From positions 1-64,000 of the forward strand of contig NZ_SJSK01000009.1 of assembly GCF_004331645.1 (NCBI RefSeq): a stretch of DNA of 64,000 bases, in the 5' to 3' direction. This DNA comes from Pedobacter frigiditerrae. GTDB taxonomy: Bacteria > Bacteroidota > Bacteroidia > Sphingobacteriales > Sphingobacteriaceae. Position numbers and translations under genes: made by a program. A model generated the notes under the pieces. It did not search any database and was not told where the DNA came from. It saw only the letters and a list, made by a program, of their open reading frames with translations. Below, piece by piece: positions 62,239 to 64,000 of the stretch (the stretch's first letter is position 1; every line of letters begins with the position of its first letter).

Positions 62239-63327
62239 TTAAGGATTCAATCCCTCAATCCCTAGCTTTTCAGCTAATTCATTTAAGTCTTTAACTACAA
62301 CATCGATGATTGGGATGCCTGTTATTTTTCTTCCTCGTTCAAAATTATGCTCAGGTTCTCCTGGAATAATGACCTTTTTATCAGGGTCTATTGTTTTGGC
62401 ACTTTTAAAACGCTCAATCCAATTATCCAAATGATTTTTAAAATCTTCTGCAGGGCGAAAACCATCTACACGCATTGCTCCTAAAAAATGGCCTAATCCT
62501 TCGCCTACTGGATTTGCTGATGGCTCCAAAAATGCAACAAAAGGCGGAACCCAAGGGCCATAATTGGCGCCAGAAAGCACGCCTGATAAAATATCCACAG
62601 TTGCACTTAATCCATAACCCTTGTGGCTGCCATGCTCTTTGTCGCTACCCAAAGGCAATAGAGAACCACCACTTTTTAATTCATTTGGATTGATGGAATT
62701 CTTTCCGTCCTTATCTTGTACCCAGCCATCAGGAATCTCCTTATTAGCTCTTTGTGCTATTTCTAATTTGCCGTTTGCAGCAGCTGCGGTAGCCATATCT
62801 ACAATAACAGGTGGATATTTCCCCGCAGGGAACGCATAACACATTGGGTTGGTGCCCAATAAACGTTCATTGGCATAAGTAGGGGCAACCAACGGACTAG
62901 CATTGGTCATGCTAATGCCAATCATATCTTTTTCTACCGCCATTAATGCGTGGTATCCTGCAATGCCGAAATGATTAGAGTTTTTTACAGAAACCCAACC
63001 ACTACCATATTTCTCTGCCTTTTCAATGGCAATTTTCATTGCAAAAGGAGCAACAACTAATCCTAAGCCAGCATCACCATCAACAGTTGCCGTTGTAGGT
63101 GTTTCATAAACTACTTTAATGTTAGGTGTAGCATTAATCCTTTTCTTTTCCCACAAACGAACATAGCCACTTAAACGAGCCACGCCATGAGAATCAATAC
63201 CCCTTAAATCAGATTTTATTAAAACATCTGTAGCTAATGCTGCGTGTTCATCAGAACACCCCATTTTTTTAAAAACTGCGTAGGTAAAAGTTCTAAGTTT
63301 GTCCTCGGTAAAAGTGATAAAGTTCAT
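62239..63327 (-). CDS. Ldh-family malate/L-lactate-type dehydrogenase
   Basis: A 362-residue NAD(P)-dependent oxidoreductase of the LdhD2/MdhF type, unrelated to classic LDH. Signature pieces are RGIDSHGVARLSGYV, the catalytic His in NSNHFGIAGYHALMA, TNPMCYAFPAG and HGSHKGYGLSATVDILSG. It oxidises a 2-hydroxy acid such as malate, lactate or ureidoglycolate; the substrate cannot be chosen from sequence. It is upstream of and on the same strand as nothing else in view except BshC, which ends 78 bases before its start. Confidence 0.93.
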   Translation of the reverse strand: MNFITFTEDKLRTFTYAVFKKMGCSDEHAALATDVLIKSDLRGIDSHGVARLSGYVRLWEKKRINATPNIKVVYETPTTATVDGDAGLGLVVAPFAMKIAIEKAEKYGSGWVSVKNSNHFGIAGYHALMAVEKDMIGISMTNASPLVAPTYANERLLGTNPMCYAFPAGKYPPVIVDMATAAAANGKLEIAQRANKEIPDGWVQDKDGKNSINPNELKSGGSLLPLGSDKEHGSHKGYGLSATVDILSGVLSGANYGPWVPPFVAFLEPSANPVGEGLGHFLGAMRVDGFRPAEDFKNHLDNWIERFKSAKTIDPDKKVIIPGEPEHNFERGRKITGIPIIDVVVKDLNELAEKLGIEGLNP

Positions 63328-63349
63328 TTTATAGTATTGGGAAATGAAT

Positions 63350-63364
63350 ATTGCGTATTGAGAT
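63350..63364. repeat. tattgag-type dispersed repeat, intergenic copy
   Basis: attgcgtattgagat is identical to the complement of 45127-45141 inside leuS. It lies between the BshC stop and the Ldh-type start. Confidence 0.6.
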
Positions 63365-63405
63365 AATGTTTTCTAGCTTTCGGTCTCTCGGACTTTTCCG
63401 ACTTT

Positions 63406-64000
63406 CTATGGCAACAACAAAGTAAAATCGCCACCCAAAGGTTGAAAGTTTTCTATTAATGAAGAAAGAAAATCTTCGCCATAATTAACATACATTGGCG
63501 CAAGGTTTACTACTCTTTCTTGTAATGTTCCACTTGGAAAAAGTCTTGCTTTTACGTTTTCTATTTGTTTAAGAGAAACTCCATGCTTCCTTTTTTCTGC
63601 TTTAAAAAGTTTTTTCTCAAGATTACCTAACAAATGGTTGGTTTTAGTTTTAGCAGAATCAGTCGCTTTTTCTAAAGTTTTATCAATCTTAAAAGCATTT
63701 AGTTTTATTTGATCAAAGATTCCCTGTACGGCCCTAATTTCATCAGCTAAACTTAAAACAGATTCGCTGTTTTTCTTAATCCATATATTTTTTAGTTCTT
63801 CGGTAGGTAAAAAAGCATCTTCTAGTTTAAAGCCTAATTTATTTAAGTTTTGAGCACTTCTTTTATCAACCAGCAATGCTGAATTACGGAGTAAAAGCAC
63901 AGGGAAATCAACTTTGTAGAAATCGAAATTTGCTTTTAATTGCATCCAATAAGAAACCTCCGCACCACCACCAATGTAGGCGATATTGGGTAAGATCACT
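63406..64000 (-). CDS. bshC: bacillithiol biosynthesis cysteine-adding enzyme BshC (C-terminal part)
   Basis: At least 197 residues of the C-terminal part are in the window; the 5' end is cut by the edge. The segment NIAYIGGGAEVSYWMQLK, the FPVLLLRNSALLVD strand and a helical coiled-coil region (roughly 70-150 of this fragment) match BshC. It ends FQPLGGDFTLLLP. BshC adds cysteine to glucosaminyl-malate to make bacillithiol, a low-molecular-weight thiol found in many Bacteroidota. Family membership is firm; exact activity is family-based. Confidence 0.92.
   Translation of the reverse strand, partial: VILPNIAYIGGGAEVSYWMQLKANFDFYKVDFPVLLLRNSALLVDKRSAQNLNKLGFKLEDAFLPTEELKNIWIKKNSESVLSLADEIRAVQGIFDQIKLNAFKIDKTLEKATDSAKTKTNHLLGNLEKKLFKAEKRKHGVSLKQIENVKARLFPSGTLQERVVNLAPMYVNYGEDFLSSLIENFQPLGGDFTLLLP

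Overview
The window is AT-rich chromosomal DNA of a Bacteroidota bacterium, most likely a Pedobacter-like member of the Sphingobacteriaceae. The evidence is a type IX secretion (T9SS) C-terminal sorting domain, LruC, DUF3098, DUF5683 and SusC/TonB-receptor-type domains, a LeuRS with the Bacteroidota insertion, Bacteroidota-type -7 promoter boxes (TAnnTTTG) before many genes, and the gene order ftsX-DUF3098-uppP-truB-yitT-ribF. No phage, insertion sequence or CRISPR array was seen.

Layout. 1-260: end of an rRNA operon (probable 23S tail, 5S, terminator). 851-4293: a lipoprotein and an ice-binding-like/LruC surface protein, a row of three hairpins, and a membrane histidine kinase. 4554-4828: a tRNA-Met preceded by two decayed tRNA copies. 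4980-14464: START-like protein, LptF-type permease, RibBA, a giant TamB-like protein, TsaD and a small membrane protein. 14545-17387: RecA, endonuclease III and an HTH regulator. 17594-20525: five small envelope genes of unknown function with two internal paralogue pairs. 20534-26077: MFS exporter, a lipoprotein and a 1104-residue T9SS-secreted hydrolase-like protein. 26445-30777: ECF sigma factor, UvrA, LysE-type exporter. 31169-34227: LytS/LytTR two-component pair followed by a membrane-anchored LytTR protein with no receiver domain. 34331-38879: YdeI-type protein, a gene remnant behind 11-bp tandem repeats, a KefB-type antiporter and a small secreted protein. 38933-43478: the ribF to ftsX block, read leftward. 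43697-51270: lipoprotein, LeuRS, ECF sigma factor with a membrane partner, and a TonB-receptor-type barrel. 51711-55548: a membrane-protein pair flanked by direct repeats, a peptide-binding lipoprotein, a small unknown protein and an FMN reductase. 55728-60113: parA-parB-DUF5683-dapB-lepB. 60283-64000: a MuiA/DUF4139 protein with an inserted CarboxypepD-like domain, an Ldh-type dehydrogenase and the C-terminal part of BshC.

Most of the window is housekeeping: translation and tRNA modification, DNA repair, flavin, lysine/cell-wall precursor and envelope assembly. The unusual material is in three places: the envelope gene cluster at 16.4-20.5 kb with its divergent regulator; the receiver-less membrane LytTR protein at 33.7 kb; and mosaic repeats that fill intergenic regions and also appear in frame inside leuS and ribF. 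All assignments come from reading the sequence and recalling protein families; no database search was run.
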